Under the pieces are notes generated by a model. That model was not told the DNA's origin. It worked only from the letters and a program-made list of their open reading frames with translations, and made no database searches. A stretch of 64,000 bases of DNA from Rhodococcus jostii NBRC 16295 (GTDB taxonomy: Bacteria > Actinomycetota > Actinomycetes > Mycobacteriales > Mycobacteriaceae), in NCBI RefSeq assembly GCF_001894825.1, contig NZ_BCWY01000020.1:1-64000 (forward strand). Direction: 5' to 3'. Every line of letters starts with the position of its first letter. Positions within the stretch are counted from its first letter, which is position 1. Position numbers and translations under genes: made by a program. Of this stretch, positions 1 through 8,697 are shown piece by piece.

Positions 1-41
1 TCGACAGTTCTGATACACCCGGCGTCGCGCGATCGCCGCGG

Positions 42-1223
42 TTACCGTCCGAGCAGCTGATGCGCCCGCAGTCCGACGTACAGCTCGGCGGCGTCGATCG
101 GGTCGGAGAAGTCGCGTCCGGTGAGGGTGTGGATTCTCCGCAGCCGGTACAGGACGGTGTTGCGGTGGTAGTGCAGTTGGGTGGCTGCCGCGGTGGTGGA
201 GCCGCGGCAGGAGAACCAGGCGTCGAGGGTGGCGAGCAGGCTTTCCTGCTCCTCGGCGGGCAAAGCCAGCACCGGTCCGAGGATCTGGGTCGACGCGAGC
301 TTCCCGGCGTCGGGGACGCTGACCAGCAGTAGCGACACCGGCACCGACTCGTAGCGGGTGATCGGGCTGCCGGAGTGTCCCGCGCAGCGGCGGGCGATCC
401 GCGCCTGCTCCACGGCCTGACCGGTTCCACCGGGGCGGCCGAATACCGAGCTGACCCCGATCCGGCCGTGACCGGTGCGGCCGAGAACGTCGAGCGCGGA
501 CTCCAGCACCTCGCCGCCTGCGGCCCACAGCAGTCCGACCCGACCGTCGACCTCCGTGTCCCACACCGAATCGACACCCGCGCCGCGAAGATCCGACTGC
601 ACGACGTCCGCGGCGGACGGTGAGGCCGCCGCCTCCACGGACACGACGACGAACGTGCTGCTCTCCGGGATCCGGAACGTGCGGAGCGCATCGGCGGCAC
701 CGGCCGGATTGGCGGCGTGGTCACCGAACAGGGTCCTGATCAGCCGGCCACGCGACTCGGCGTCCTCGCGTGCGCGCATGTCGGCGGTCTCCCGATACGC
801 CTCCGCCGCGCTGTCCGAGTAGACGTCCACGAGCGCCCACACCTGGGCGGCCATGTCGAGCAGGGCGTTGGTGGCGCGGCCCTCCGAACGGTTCATCAGT
901 TCGTCCCAGATCAGGCGGCCGCCGAGCCGGAACGCGTGCAACAGCGCCGCCAGCGGCACGCCCTGTTCGGCCTTCAGCTGCCCCGCCGCCCGCGCCGCCT
1001 CCAGCCGGATCGGGGCGCTGCCCGACAGGTTGCCGAGCATCGCCGTCAGATTGTCGACGCACGCCCCGTACAACTGCTCGGGAGTCAGGAGCGTCGCCTC
1101 CACATAGCCGTGCTCGGCCGACAGGATGCGCGACACGAGTTCCTCGGACAACTGATCGACGGAATCGAGCATCGATCCCAGGAGATCGGTGGGCGACGGC
1201 GCGACATCCGGGCTGACGGTCAT
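42..1223 (-). CDS. PucR/CdaR-family transcriptional regulator
   Basis: This 393-residue protein is a PucR-type DNA-binding regulator. The diagnostic C-terminal helix-turn-helix is visible at about residues 344-365 (core [14 protein letters not shown]), just after the usual LxxWF...AAATQL approach to the helix. The N-terminal two thirds are mostly helical and show no sensor domain I can name. The ATG at 1223 is followed by a typical Thr/Pro/Ala-rich start. It is transcribed away from the aldehyde dehydrogenase and GMC oxidoreductase genes across a 198-base gap, so it is probably their activator. PucR proteins commonly control purine, alcohol or aromatic catabolism, and the inducer here is unknown. 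The family call is secure; the target is inferred from position. Confidence 0.9.
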   Translation of the reverse strand: MTVSPDVAPSPTDLLGSMLDSVDQLSEELVSRILSAEHGYVEATLLTPEQLYGACVDNLTAMLGNLSGSAPIRLEAARAAGQLKAEQGVPLAALLHAFRLGGRLIWDELMNRSEGRATNALLDMAAQVWALVDVYSDSAAEAYRETADMRAREDAESRGRLIRTLFGDHAANPAGAADALRTFRIPESSTFVVVSVEAAASPSAADVVQSDLRGAGVDSVWDTEVDGRVGLLWAAGGEVLESALDVLGRTGHGRIGVSSVFGRPGGTGQAVEQARIARRCAGHSGSPITRYESVPVSLLLVSVPDAGKLASTQILGPVLALPAEEQESLLATLDAWFSCRGSTTAAATQLHYHRNTVLYRLRRIHTLTGRDFSDPIDAAELYVGLRAHQLLGR

Positions 1224-1421
1224 CCGGCAAGACTATCCACCTGCCGTGGTCCACGCCATACCCGTTTGTGCGACGGCATAGCGCCCACGACGACATTGTC
1301 AGCCGCCGCCTATGGCGCGGGGAGCCGGAACAGGACGAGAATCAGTGTTCTACGCCACAGTGTTCTTCTCGTTCTGTGGCGCGGTCCACCATGCAACTCG
1401 ACCCGAGCGGAGCTGTCCACA

Positions 1422-3167
1422 GTGAGCACCACAGAACCCGAGGCCACCTCCAACACCCCCGACGCCACCTCTCTGTACCCGGACGTCGACGCCGCCCTCG
1501 CCGCCCTCGCCGAGGGCGAGAAGACGTGGGCCGGCCTCTCCCTCACAGACCGCCGGGAACTGCTCGACAAGGTGCACGACCTCACCGTGCAGCACGCCGC
1601 CGACTGGGTGGACGCCGCGGTCGCGATCAAGGGGCTGGACCCGAAGTCGCCGCTGGTCGGCGAGGAATGGATGTCCGGACCGTACCCCCTGGCCACCGGC
1701 ACCGCGGCGCTGTCCGCCAGCCTCGCGAAGCTCGAATCGGGAACCAGCCCCCTCGACGGCGCCGCGTTCGGCACCGCACCCGGAGGTCGCACCACCGTCA
1801 AGGTGCTGCCCCTGAACATCTTCGACAAGCTGCTGCTCAATGGATTCAGTGCGGACGTGTGGCTGCAACCGGGAATCGATCGTGCGACGGCACAGCGCGA
1901 CGCCGGCCTTGCCCAGCGCGACCCGTCGCGGACCCAGGGCATCGGCGTCGTGCTGGGCGCCGGCAACATCACCTCGATCGCCCCGCTCGACACCCTCTAC
2001 GAACTGTTCGCGCACAACCGCGTCGTCGCGCTCAAGCTCAACCCCATCACCGACCGACTGCTGCCCGTCCTGACGCGGGTCCTGGAACCGCTCGTCTCCA
2101 TCGGCGCGGTCCGGTTGCTCACCGGCGGCGCCGAGGTCGGGACGTATCTGGTGCACCACGACCTCGTCGACCACGTGCACATGACCGGCAGCGCGCTCAC
2201 GCACGACGCGATCGTGTTCGGCACCGGCGAGGAGGGCGCGCGCCGCAAGGCAGCGAACGAGCCCATACTCGGCAAGGCCATCTCCAGCGAACTCGGCGGC
2301 GTCTCCCCCACCATCGTCCTACCCGGCGAATGGAGCAGCGCCGACATCAAATTCCAGGCCGAACACATTGCGACGCAACGACTCCACAACGGCGGCTACA
2401 ACTGTGTCGCCGCGCAGGCCGTCGTCGTCTCGTCCGAGTGGAAGCAGCGCGACGAATTCGTCGCGGCGTTGCGGGACGCCCTCGACCGGGCGCCGGAACG
2501 CGCGGCGTACTACCCCGGCAGCGACGCCCGAGTCGCCGGCGCCACCGCCTCGTTCCCCACCGCGGCACACCTCGGCAAGAGCGGCGGCCGCGTCCTGGTC
2601 ACCGATCTCGAACCCGGCGATTACGCGCCACTCCTGCAGACCGAATACTTCGCGCCGGTACTCGGCGTGATCGACCTCCCGCACGGCGGCTCCGCGTTCG
2701 CGGCACACGCCGCCGACCTCGTGAACGAGGACTTCATCGGCACCCTCGGAGTCAACATCGTCGCCGCACCGAAGACCATCCACGCGATGGGCGCGGCGTT
2801 CGACTCGCTGCTCGAGAGCCTGCAGTACGGGACCATCGCGGTCAACGCGTGGACCGGCGTCGGGTACCTCACCGCCACCGCGACGTGGGGCGCCTTCCCC
2901 GGCCACACCCTGAACGACGTCCAGAGCGGCATCGGCGTCGTCCACAACGCGCTGCTCATCGACCGGCCCGAGCGCACCGTCGTCCGCGGCCCGTTCCGCC
3001 CGTCGCCACGGTCGATCCTGAACCGCGAGATGTCCATCTCCCCCAAGCCCCCGTGGTTCGTCAACAACCGAACCGCTGCCACGACGGGTCGATTGCTGAC
3101 AGGATTTGCCGGTGCACCCTCGTGGACCCGGCTCCCCGCGATCTTCGCGTCCGCGCTGCGCGGATGA
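1422..3167 (+). CDS. Aldehyde dehydrogenase family protein (divergent, 581 aa)
   Basis: This is a long, divergent NAD(P)-dependent aldehyde dehydrogenase, predicted to oxidise an aldehyde to the acid. The general-base Glu lies in a SELGG motif (about E290) and the catalytic Cys in NGGYNCVAAQ (about C328). At 581 residues it exceeds the usual 480-500, with extra sequence at the N terminus and in the C-terminal third. I chose the GTG at 1422 (VSTTEPEATS) because the in-frame upstream sequence reads as PucR antisense and gap. The GMC oxidoreductase starts 49 bases downstream on the same strand, so the pair probably forms an alcohol -> aldehyde -> acid unit under the divergent PucR regulator. The substrate cannot be read from sequence; long-chain or polyether alcohols are possibilities. 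Confidence 0.85.
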   Translation: MSTTEPEATSNTPDATSLYPDVDAALAALAEGEKTWAGLSLTDRRELLDKVHDLTVQHAADWVDAAVAIKGLDPKSPLVGEEWMSGPYPLATGTAALSASLAKLESGTSPLDGAAFGTAPGGRTTVKVLPLNIFDKLLLNGFSADVWLQPGIDRATAQRDAGLAQRDPSRTQGIGVVLGAGNITSIAPLDTLYELFAHNRVVALKLNPITDRLLPVLTRVLEPLVSIGAVRLLTGGAEVGTYLVHHDLVDHVHMTGSALTHDAIVFGTGEEGARRKAANEPILGKAISSELGGVSPTIVLPGEWSSADIKFQAEHIATQRLHNGGYNCVAAQAVVVSSEWKQRDEFVAALRDALDRAPERAAYYPGSDARVAGATASFPTAAHLGKSGGRVLVTDLEPGDYAPLLQTEYFAPVLGVIDLPHGGSAFAAHAADLVNEDFIGTLGVNIVAAPKTIHAMGAAFDSLLESLQYGTIAVNAWTGVGYLTATATWGAFPGHTLNDVQSGIGVVHNALLIDRPERTVVRGPFRPSPRSILNREMSISPKPPWFVNNRTAATTGRLLTGFAGAPSWTRLPAIFASALRG

Positions 3168-3216
3168 GGGCAGTGCGTCCTCGATCCCTCACCCCCCGTC
3201 GAAGTGGAGATGACCG

Positions 3217-4806
3217 ATGAATCAGGAACTGTCAGTGGCCGACTACGTGATCGTGGGGTCGGGTTCGGCAGGCGCGGTGCTCGCGGATCGGCTCAGCGCC
3301 GACTCCGGCAGCCAGGTCGTGGTCCTCGAGGCGGGATGTGAGGACAAGGACAAGTTCGCGCACATTCCCGCCGCATTCTCGAAACTGTTTCGCAGTGAGA
3401 TGGATTGGGATTACCTGACGGAACCGCAACCCGGACTCGGTGGGCGCAAGATCTACTGGCCGCGCGGCAAGATGCTCGGCGGCTCGTCGTCGATGAACGC
3501 GATGATGTGGGTGCGCGGATTCGCCGCCGACTACGACGAGTGGGCCGAACTCACCGACGACTCCTGGTCGTTCAAGGAAGTGGTCAAATACTTCCGCCGC
3601 ATCGAGAACGTGCAGGACGCGTCGGCCGCCGACAGCGGAACCGGCGGGCCGATCGTCGTCTCGCACCAGCGGAGCCCGCGGGCGCTCACCGGGTCGTTCC
3701 TCGAAGCGGCCCAGGAGACCGGATACCCCGTCGAACGGGCGAACACCAATCGACCCGAGGGCTTCTCGCAGACCATGGTCACACAGAAGCGGGGCGCCCG
3801 CTGGAGCACCGCCGACGCTTACCTCAGGCCCGCCCTGAAGCGGAAGAACCTGACCGTCCTCACCGGCGCCCAGGCCACCCGGGTCCTCTTCGAGGGATCC
3901 GCCGCGGTCGGCGTCGAATACGAGAAGGACGGGGTCCGGCACACGGTGCGCGCCGCGAAGGAAGTGATCCTCTCCGGCGGGGCGATCAACACCCCGCAAC
4001 TCCTCATGCTGTCGGGCATCGGCGACGAGCAGCAACTGCGTGAGCACGGCATCGCGGTGCAGCAGCACCGGCCGGCGGTCGGGAAGAACCTGCTCGATCA
4101 CCTGGTGTCGTTCCTCGGCTACCGCGTCGACTCGGACTCGCTGTACGCGGCGGAGAGGATCCCGGAGTTGCTCAACTACCTGACCCGGCGCCGAGGCATG
4201 CTGACGTCGAATGTCGGTGAGGCGTACGGCTTCACACACAGCCGGGACGGCCTGACACTGCCCGACCTGGAGATGATCTTCGGACCCGCACCGTTCTTCG
4301 ACGAAGGTCTCATCGCGGCGACCAGTCACGCCGCGGTGCTCGGCACCATCCTCCTCAAACCCGAGAGCCGCGGCGAGATCTCGCTGCAGTCGGCCGATCC
4401 CCTCGCCAAACCGATCATCGATCCCCGCTACCTCAGCGACAGCGGCGGAGTAGACCGGCAGGCGATGATCGAAGGCCTGCGACAGTGCGACGCCTTCGCC
4501 TCGGCGCCGGCACTGAAGTCGAAGCTCGGCACTCTGATTCGACCGGCGGTCGAACCGAGCACTCCCCTCGACGAGATCCTCGAACGCGCGCTGGAGGAGA
4601 ACGCGCACACGCTGTACCACCCGGTCGGAACATGCCGCATGGGCACCGATGACGCGAGCGTCGTCACACCCGAGCTGAAGGTGCGCGGCGTCGACAAACT
4701 GCGGGTGGCCGACGCGTCGATCATGCCCGCCATCATCCGCGGGCACACCCACGCACCCTGCGTCCTCATCGGTGAGCGTGCGTCGGATCTGATCCGGAAC
4801 TCGTAG
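3217..4806 (+). CDS. GMC-family FAD alcohol dehydrogenase/oxidase
   Basis: This 529-residue glucose-methanol-choline oxidoreductase should oxidise a primary alcohol using FAD. The N-terminal dinucleotide-binding motif VGSGSAG (about 13-19) is followed by the FAD-contacting segment around GGSSSMNAMMWVRG. The two GMC active-site histidines are visible near the C terminus: HPVGT (about H468) and the GHTHAP segment (about H510/H512). The length is normal for choline- or alcohol-dehydrogenase-like members. A GGAG ribosome-binding site lies about 10 bases before the ATG at 3217. The upstream aldehyde dehydrogenase would remove the aldehyde product. BetA-type annotation is common for such proteins, but no betaine gene is nearby, so I do not call choline as the substrate. 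Confidence 0.88.
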   Translation: MNQELSVADYVIVGSGSAGAVLADRLSADSGSQVVVLEAGCEDKDKFAHIPAAFSKLFRSEMDWDYLTEPQPGLGGRKIYWPRGKMLGGSSSMNAMMWVRGFAADYDEWAELTDDSWSFKEVVKYFRRIENVQDASAADSGTGGPIVVSHQRSPRALTGSFLEAAQETGYPVERANTNRPEGFSQTMVTQKRGARWSTADAYLRPALKRKNLTVLTGAQATRVLFEGSAAVGVEYEKDGVRHTVRAAKEVILSGGAINTPQLLMLSGIGDEQQLREHGIAVQQHRPAVGKNLLDHLVSFLGYRVDSDSLYAAERIPELLNYLTRRRGMLTSNVGEAYGFTHSRDGLTLPDLEMIFGPAPFFDEGLIAATSHAAVLGTILLKPESRGEISLQSADPLAKPIIDPRYLSDSGGVDRQAMIEGLRQCDAFASAPALKSKLGTLIRPAVEPSTPLDEILERALEENAHTLYHPVGTCRMGTDDASVVTPELKVRGVDKLRVADASIMPAIIRGHTHAPCVLIGERASDLIRNS

Positions 4807-4807
4807 G

Positions 4808-4877
4808 GCGCTGCGCGCCCCGTGCGTGGTTCGCGAGTGCAGAGACTCGTCAACCACGCACGGGCGGCGGAGCCGCC
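4808..4877. repeat. Gene-end palindromic repeat, family A, copy 1
   Basis: An extended inverted repeat fills the gap between two convergent genes. The arms CCGTGCGTGGTT (about 4820-4831) and AACCACGCACGG (about 4852-4863) enclose a second inverted pair, CGAGT/ACTCG. The GC-rich tail GGCGGCGGAGCCGCC is itself a hairpin. The GMC stop codon lies immediately left of the element and the NlpC stop immediately right. It probably acts as a bidirectional terminator. Confidence 0.85.
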
Positions 4878-5480
4878 TCAGTACCGGCGCGCCGCGTAGA
4901 ACGGCATCGAGTCGAGCGGCGCTTCCTTCACCGGCTGTCCGGCGGTCGGCGCGTGGACGACCGTGCCGTTTCCGGCATAGAGCCCGACATGCTGCGCACC
5001 GTTGAAGAGGACGAGGTCGCCGGGCTGCAGGCTGCCCTTGTCCACCGGCGATCCGCCGTTCACCTGGTCGTACGTGGTGCGGGGCAGCGAGACGCCTGCC
5101 TGCTTGTACGCGCACTGCACGAGACCCGAGCAGTCGAAGGCATTCGGACCGGTCGCACCCCAGACGTAGGGCGAGCCGAGCTTCGACTCGGCGGCCGCGA
5201 GGGCTTGGGAACCGTGGGTGGACGGCATCGCCGGCGGCGCGGGCAGCGGCCCCGGAAGTGGCGCAGGGCCGGGGCCCGGGGCAGGAGCCGGAGCCGGAGC
5301 CGGAGGCAGTGGCGGAACACCCGGTACCTCGAACGTCCCAATCCCTGGGATGGTGATCGGCTCCGCTGCAGCGGGAGCGGCGGGCAGCATGAACGCTCCC
5401 ACTCCCACACCGGCGGCGATCAGAAGACCGCCGGTCGAAAACTGCAGACGATTGCCCCGACGCAATCTATGCTTGGCCAT
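4878..5480 (-). CDS. Secreted NlpC/P60 peptidoglycan hydrolase
   Basis: This is a 200-residue exported cell-wall endopeptidase expected to cut peptide stems in peptidoglycan. The N terminus has a basic start, a hydrophobic stretch and an Ala-rich cleavage region (MAKHRLRRGN..., about 1-40), consistent with a Sec signal peptide. A Pro/Ala/Gly-rich linker covers about 45-85. The C-terminal NlpC/P60 domain carries the catalytic triad: Cys in DCSGL (about C117), His in QHVGLYAG (about H164) and His in VVHAP (about H176). It resembles RipB-like single-domain hydrolases of mycolata. The 246-base upstream gap contains inverted repeats described separately. It converges on the GMC gene across a repeat and shows no functional link to it. 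Confidence 0.92.
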   Translation of the reverse strand: MAKHRLRRGNRLQFSTGGLLIAAGVGVGAFMLPAAPAAAEPITIPGIGTFEVPGVPPLPPAPAPAPAPGPGPAPLPGPLPAPPAMPSTHGSQALAAAESKLGSPYVWGATGPNAFDCSGLVQCAYKQAGVSLPRTTYDQVNGGSPVDKGSLQPGDLVLFNGAQHVGLYAGNGTVVHAPTAGQPVKEAPLDSMPFYAARRY

Positions 5481-5595
5481 TGAGCTGAGTCCTTCGATTC
5501 ATTCGGTGTCCGGCGGCATCCGTGCCATTCGGACGAGATGTTAGATAACATCCCGGTCACGGAGTCGGGGGACAACGGCCGAATGGCCCATACAC

Positions 5596-5686
5596 ATACC
5601 TGTTTTCGCAATACAGGTATATAACGATCGGGTCTCGTACCGACCAGTCTGTCACGAAACACCAAAAACAGGTATGCCTTCAGGCA
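5596..5686. promoter_or_regulatory. Inverted and direct ACAGGTAT boxes in a divergent promoter
   Basis: The 246-base gap between the NlpC gene and the alpha/beta hydrolase holds ATACCTGT (5596-5603) facing ACAGGTAT (5613-5620), a perfect 8-base inverted pair. A third ACAGGTAT occurs at 5668-5675, followed by a small TGCC-TTCA-GGCA palindrome. The stretch is AT-richer than its surroundings. This looks like a multi-box operator; the regulator is unknown. Confidence 0.45.
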
Positions 5687-5726
5687 ATTCGGCCCGTTCC
5701 CGACGGCATGCGCGTCGTCCACGCTG

Positions 5727-6554
5727 TTGAGCGTGTCACTGACCCAGAACTCAGAACCCGAGATCTTCGGGGAACCCGCAGGCGCGGAGGCCGCGACCCT
5801 CACCGTCGTGGGGCGAGGTTCGCCTGTCGTGTTCCTCCACGGCTGGGGGCTCACCCCGCGGGTGTACGGCCGCAGCCTGTCGATGCTCGCCCAGCAGGGC
5901 CATCGCGTCATCACTCCGACGCTCCCCGGGTTCGGCGGAACTCCCGACCATCCACCCGAGGAACGCGGCTTCGCCGGCTACGCGGCCTGGCTGGGACGCT
6001 TCCTGGACTCGGCGGGAATCGACGAACCGGTCACGCTCGTCGGCCACTCCTTCGGCGGGGGCGTCGCGATTCAGGCCGCCCACGACCTTCCCGAGCGGAT
6101 CGCACGCCTGGTACTCGTCAACTCCGTCGGCGGCGGCGCGTGGTCGCCCGACGGCTGGGGAACCCGGCCCATCGGCGAAAGACCACTGTGGGACTGGGGC
6201 GCGTCGATACTGGGTGAGGCGCTGTCGATCCGATCCATCGCTCACACGACGGCATCGTTCGTCAACGGCTTCCTGCCCAACACGTTGCGCGATCCGGGTG
6301 CGGTCTGGCGCACCGCGCACCTGGCCCGGCGCGCGGACCTGCGCCACGAACTCGGCGTCCTCGCCGATCGGGGTCTCCCGGTGTCCCTGGTGTGGGGTCG
6401 CGGCGACCGGATGATTCCCCTCGCCAGCTTCGAGTCGCTGCGGAAGGCGCTGCGCAATCCGCCCGTCGTCACCGTCACGGGCGGCCACGGTTGGCTGATC
6501 CACGATCCCACCCGTTTCGCCGACGCGATCCGCCGGACGCTCCGCGCCCCGTGA
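5727..6554 (+). CDS. Alpha/beta-fold hydrolase
   Basis: This 275-residue cytoplasmic alpha/beta hydrolase should cleave an ester or a C-C bond. The oxyanion-hole region HGW lies at about 38-40 and the nucleophile elbow GHSFGG at about 106-111 (Ser108). The acid is in GRGDRMIP (about D227) and the His in GGHGW (about H254). The frame opens with TTG at 5727; an in-frame GTG two codons later is an alternative start. The gene ends inside a palindromic repeat, which supplies its TGA stop after ...TLRAP. The next gene converges from the other side, so this is probably a single-gene transcript. The substrate is not predictable. Confidence 0.85.
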   Translation: MSVSLTQNSEPEIFGEPAGAEAATLTVVGRGSPVVFLHGWGLTPRVYGRSLSMLAQQGHRVITPTLPGFGGTPDHPPEERGFAGYAAWLGRFLDSAGIDEPVTLVGHSFGGGVAIQAAHDLPERIARLVLVNSVGGGAWSPDGWGTRPIGERPLWDWGASILGEALSIRSIAHTTASFVNGFLPNTLRDPGAVWRTAHLARRADLRHELGVLADRGLPVSLVWGRGDRMIPLASFESLRKALRNPPVVTVTGGHGWLIHDPTRFADAIRRTLRAP

Positions 6555-6605
6555 GTGGTTGACGAGTCCAGAGACTCGTCAACCACGCACGGGCGGCGGA
6601 GCCGC
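6538..6605. repeat. Gene-end palindromic repeat, family A, copy 2
   Basis: This is nearly the same sequence as copy 1: the arms CCGTGAGTGGTT (about 6549-6560) and AACCACGCACGG (6581-6592) surround CGAGTCCAGAGACTCG, with the GGCGGCGGAGCCGCC tail. The hydrolase TGA (6552-6554) lies inside the left arm. The minus-strand binding-protein gene stops one base beyond the tail. Confidence 0.85.
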
Positions 6606-7663
6606 CTACGTACCGTTCGCGTACGGGTTGTACGCGTTCGTGAAGAGATCCTCCGCCCTCGCTCCCCCCGGTTTCAGCACCCCCAACCGCACGCCCTGGT
6701 CGATCCAGATCCGGAACTCCCCGGGATCGATCACTCCCCCGGGTGCGGGCACGCCGGCGCTCTTCCACTGCCGGACGAACTCCGTGGATTCGTTCCGCCC
6801 ACGACCCTCGATGATCTTCACGAATCTGTCGACCACCTCCTCCTTCGGCACCGTCTGCGTCCATCGCACGGCACGCGCGACACCCTGCACGAAGTCGCGG
6901 ACGGCGTCCTCGTTCTTCGCGATGAAGTCGTCCCGGAAACCACCGCCCCGATGCCTAACGGGCCGGTGAGATCGACGTCCGTGAACAGCGGCGTCAGCCC
7001 ACCCCGGCCGAGTGCCGCATCCTTGACGATCCCGCCGAGATTCCCCACATCGATCTGTCCCGACCTCAGCGCCTGCTCCGTGTTGTTCGGCGGCACGACC
7101 GTCAGCTCGACCTGGTTGATCTCGTCGTTCGACAGTCCGGCGCGGAACAGCCATTCCTTGATGACGTACTCGTGGTAGGCGCCGAGGGTATTGATCCCCA
7201 CCTTCTTGCCGATCAGGTCGCGGGCAGTCCGGATGGGGCTGCCCTCGAGCACGTAGTAGCCGTTGAAGCTGTCGGCCTCCGTGTCGCCATCCGAGCCGTA
7301 CACCGACACGACACCGGTCAACGGTGCCCCGGCGTCGACGAGTTTCGCGATGGCGCCGTTGAACGCGGACCCGAAATCGGTGTCGCCGGTGGCAGCGGAC
7401 TGAATGCTCTGCGGTCCACTCGTGGTGTCACCCAGCCATTCCAGCTGCACCTTCTCGAAGAAGCCCAGATCCTCCGCGAGCTCCGGGAACGTGACACTGG
7501 CCGGGCTGCCCTCGTACCGCAGCACCGTCTTGCCGTCCGCCGTGGTGCCGCCGCCGGACGCCGACCCACCACACGCGGCCATCACCAGCGCCATGCCCGC
7601 GGCCACAACCGCCGCAACGATCGATCTGATGCGGCGCAACCCGATCGGTGACCCAGCCCTCAT
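6606..7663 (-). pseudogene. SsuA/TauA-type ABC substrate-binding lipoprotein, frameshifted
   Basis: The gene encodes a periplasmic-type binding lipoprotein of the nitrate/sulfonate/taurine class. A signal peptide ends in a lipobox with Cys at about 31 (...LVMAACGGS). The first frame runs normally to LTGPLGIG and then loses sense. Family-like sequence resumes in another frame as FRDDFIAKNEDAVRDF. Adding one base to the C run at 6946-6949 (G run on the coding strand) restores one continuous protein of about 350 residues, so a one-base deletion or a sequencing error explains the break. The taurine-dioxygenase-like gene ends 15 bases upstream on the same strand, which supports sulfonate or sulfur-ester uptake. 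No cognate permease or ATPase adjoins it. Confidence 0.8.
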
Positions 7664-7678
7664 GTCCTCTCCCCGGGC

Positions 7679-8620
7679 TCAGTCGGCGCCGTGGAACGCG
7701 CTGCCGACCACCGACCGCGACGGCTCACCGTCGACACCGACCGGAACATCGCCTTCGACGGTGGTGCGGTACAGCACCCGCACGACGTCGAGGTGGTCGA
7801 GATCGGCCGGCGCGAGATGTGCGGTGATGCGGTTGTCCCACACCCCGATGCTGTTGTTCTGCCAGCGAACCCGCACGGTGTAGGCCGGATTCGTCACCTC
7901 CTCGAACAGCAGATCGAGAATCCGGTCGCTCTGCGCCGGAGAGACACCGAGGATGCGGCTCGTGAAGCCCGGCGTGACGAAAAGCCCGCGCTCACCGGTT
8001 TCGGGATGCACCCGGACCACCGGATGCTCCGTCACGATCGGCTTGGTGGTCACGTTCTGTTCGGCGTCACTGCCCGCCTCCCAGCGTTTCTGCCGCCCCC
8101 CGAAGCGGTGCTCGGCGCGCAGGCCGTCCACGAACGTCTTCAACGAATCCGGCAGATTCGCGTACGCCGCAGCGAGATTGGTCCAGGTGGTGTCTCCCCC
8201 GACGTCCGGCACCAGCTCCGACCGCAAGAACGTGACGGCCGGTGGATTGACCAGCGCCGACACGTCGGTGTGCCAGAAGTTCGCGTAGCTGTACTTACGG
8301 GCACCGCCTCGGGCGGCGTACTTGCGACTGTCCACCTCCAGGATTTCCGGATAGCCCTCGGGGGCGTTGTAGTCGTACGGATGGGCAGGCGTCACCTTCC
8401 CGAAGTGACGGGAGAACCGAATCTGCGCGGCGTGGTCGAGGGGCTGGTCGCGGAAGAACAGCACCTTGTGGTCGAGCAACGCCTGCCGCAGTCGTGTCGC
8501 GGTGGCCTCGTCCAGTTCACCCGCGAGATCCACCCCGCTGATCTCGGCACCGATGTAGCCGGCGATGGGCGCGATCTCGAACCCGGTCGCGACACCGGGA
8601 CGGTCGTCGATAACTGTCAT
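7679..8620 (-). CDS. TauD/TfdA-family Fe(II)/2-oxoglutarate dioxygenase (1)
   Basis: This 313-residue dioxygenase of the taurine/alkylsulfatase family would hydroxylate next to sulfur and release sulfite or sulfate. The iron ligands are visible as HTD (about H117, D119) and a distal His in TAHLAP (about H268), followed by the 2-oxoglutarate-binding Arg in DVVRVLYR. The length matches the family. I start it at the ATG at 8620 (MTVIDDRPGV); the upstream in-frame extension runs into the second dioxygenase. It sits 15 bases from the SsuA-type binding protein, so the two are probably co-transcribed. It is clearly paralogous to the next gene over most of its length. The exact substrate (taurine, alkyl sulfate or another sulfonate) is undetermined. 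Confidence 0.9.
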   Translation of the reverse strand: MTVIDDRPGVATGFEIAPIAGYIGAEISGVDLAGELDEATATRLRQALLDHKVLFFRDQPLDHAAQIRFSRHFGKVTPAHPYDYNAPEGYPEILEVDSRKYAARGGARKYSYANFWHTDVSALVNPPAVTFLRSELVPDVGGDTTWTNLAAAYANLPDSLKTFVDGLRAEHRFGGRQKRWEAGSDAEQNVTTKPIVTEHPVVRVHPETGERGLFVTPGFTSRILGVSPAQSDRILDLLFEEVTNPAYTVRVRWQNNSIGVWDNRITAHLAPADLDHLDVVRVLYRTTVEGDVPVGVDGEPSRSVVGSAFHGAD

Positions 8621-8635
8621 GTCTACTGTCTCCTC

Positions 8636-8697
8636 GAGTTCTGTGCGTGGTTGACGAGTCCAGAGACTCGCTAACCACGCACGGGCGGCGGAGCCGC
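8636..8697. repeat. Gene-end palindromic repeat, family A, copy 3
   Basis: A family A copy lies between two minus-strand dioxygenase genes: TGTGCGTGGTT and AACCACGCACGG arms around CGAGTCCAGAGACTCG, then the GGCGGCGGAGCCGCC tail. The upstream dioxygenase stops directly beside it. Here it separates co-directional rather than convergent genes. Confidence 0.85.

Noticed and set aside
3217-4806. Choline dehydrogenase (betA) for betaine synthesis
   Set aside because: GMC proteins are often annotated this way, but no betaine aldehyde dehydrogenase of the BetB type, BetI or choline transporter is present, and the partner aldehyde dehydrogenase is a divergent long form.
3232-5115. Long open frame of over 600 codons antisense to the GMC gene
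   Set aside because: It lies opposite a gene with clear motifs, has low-complexity Arg/Gly/Ala composition and no family features. This is typical of high-G+C shadow frames.
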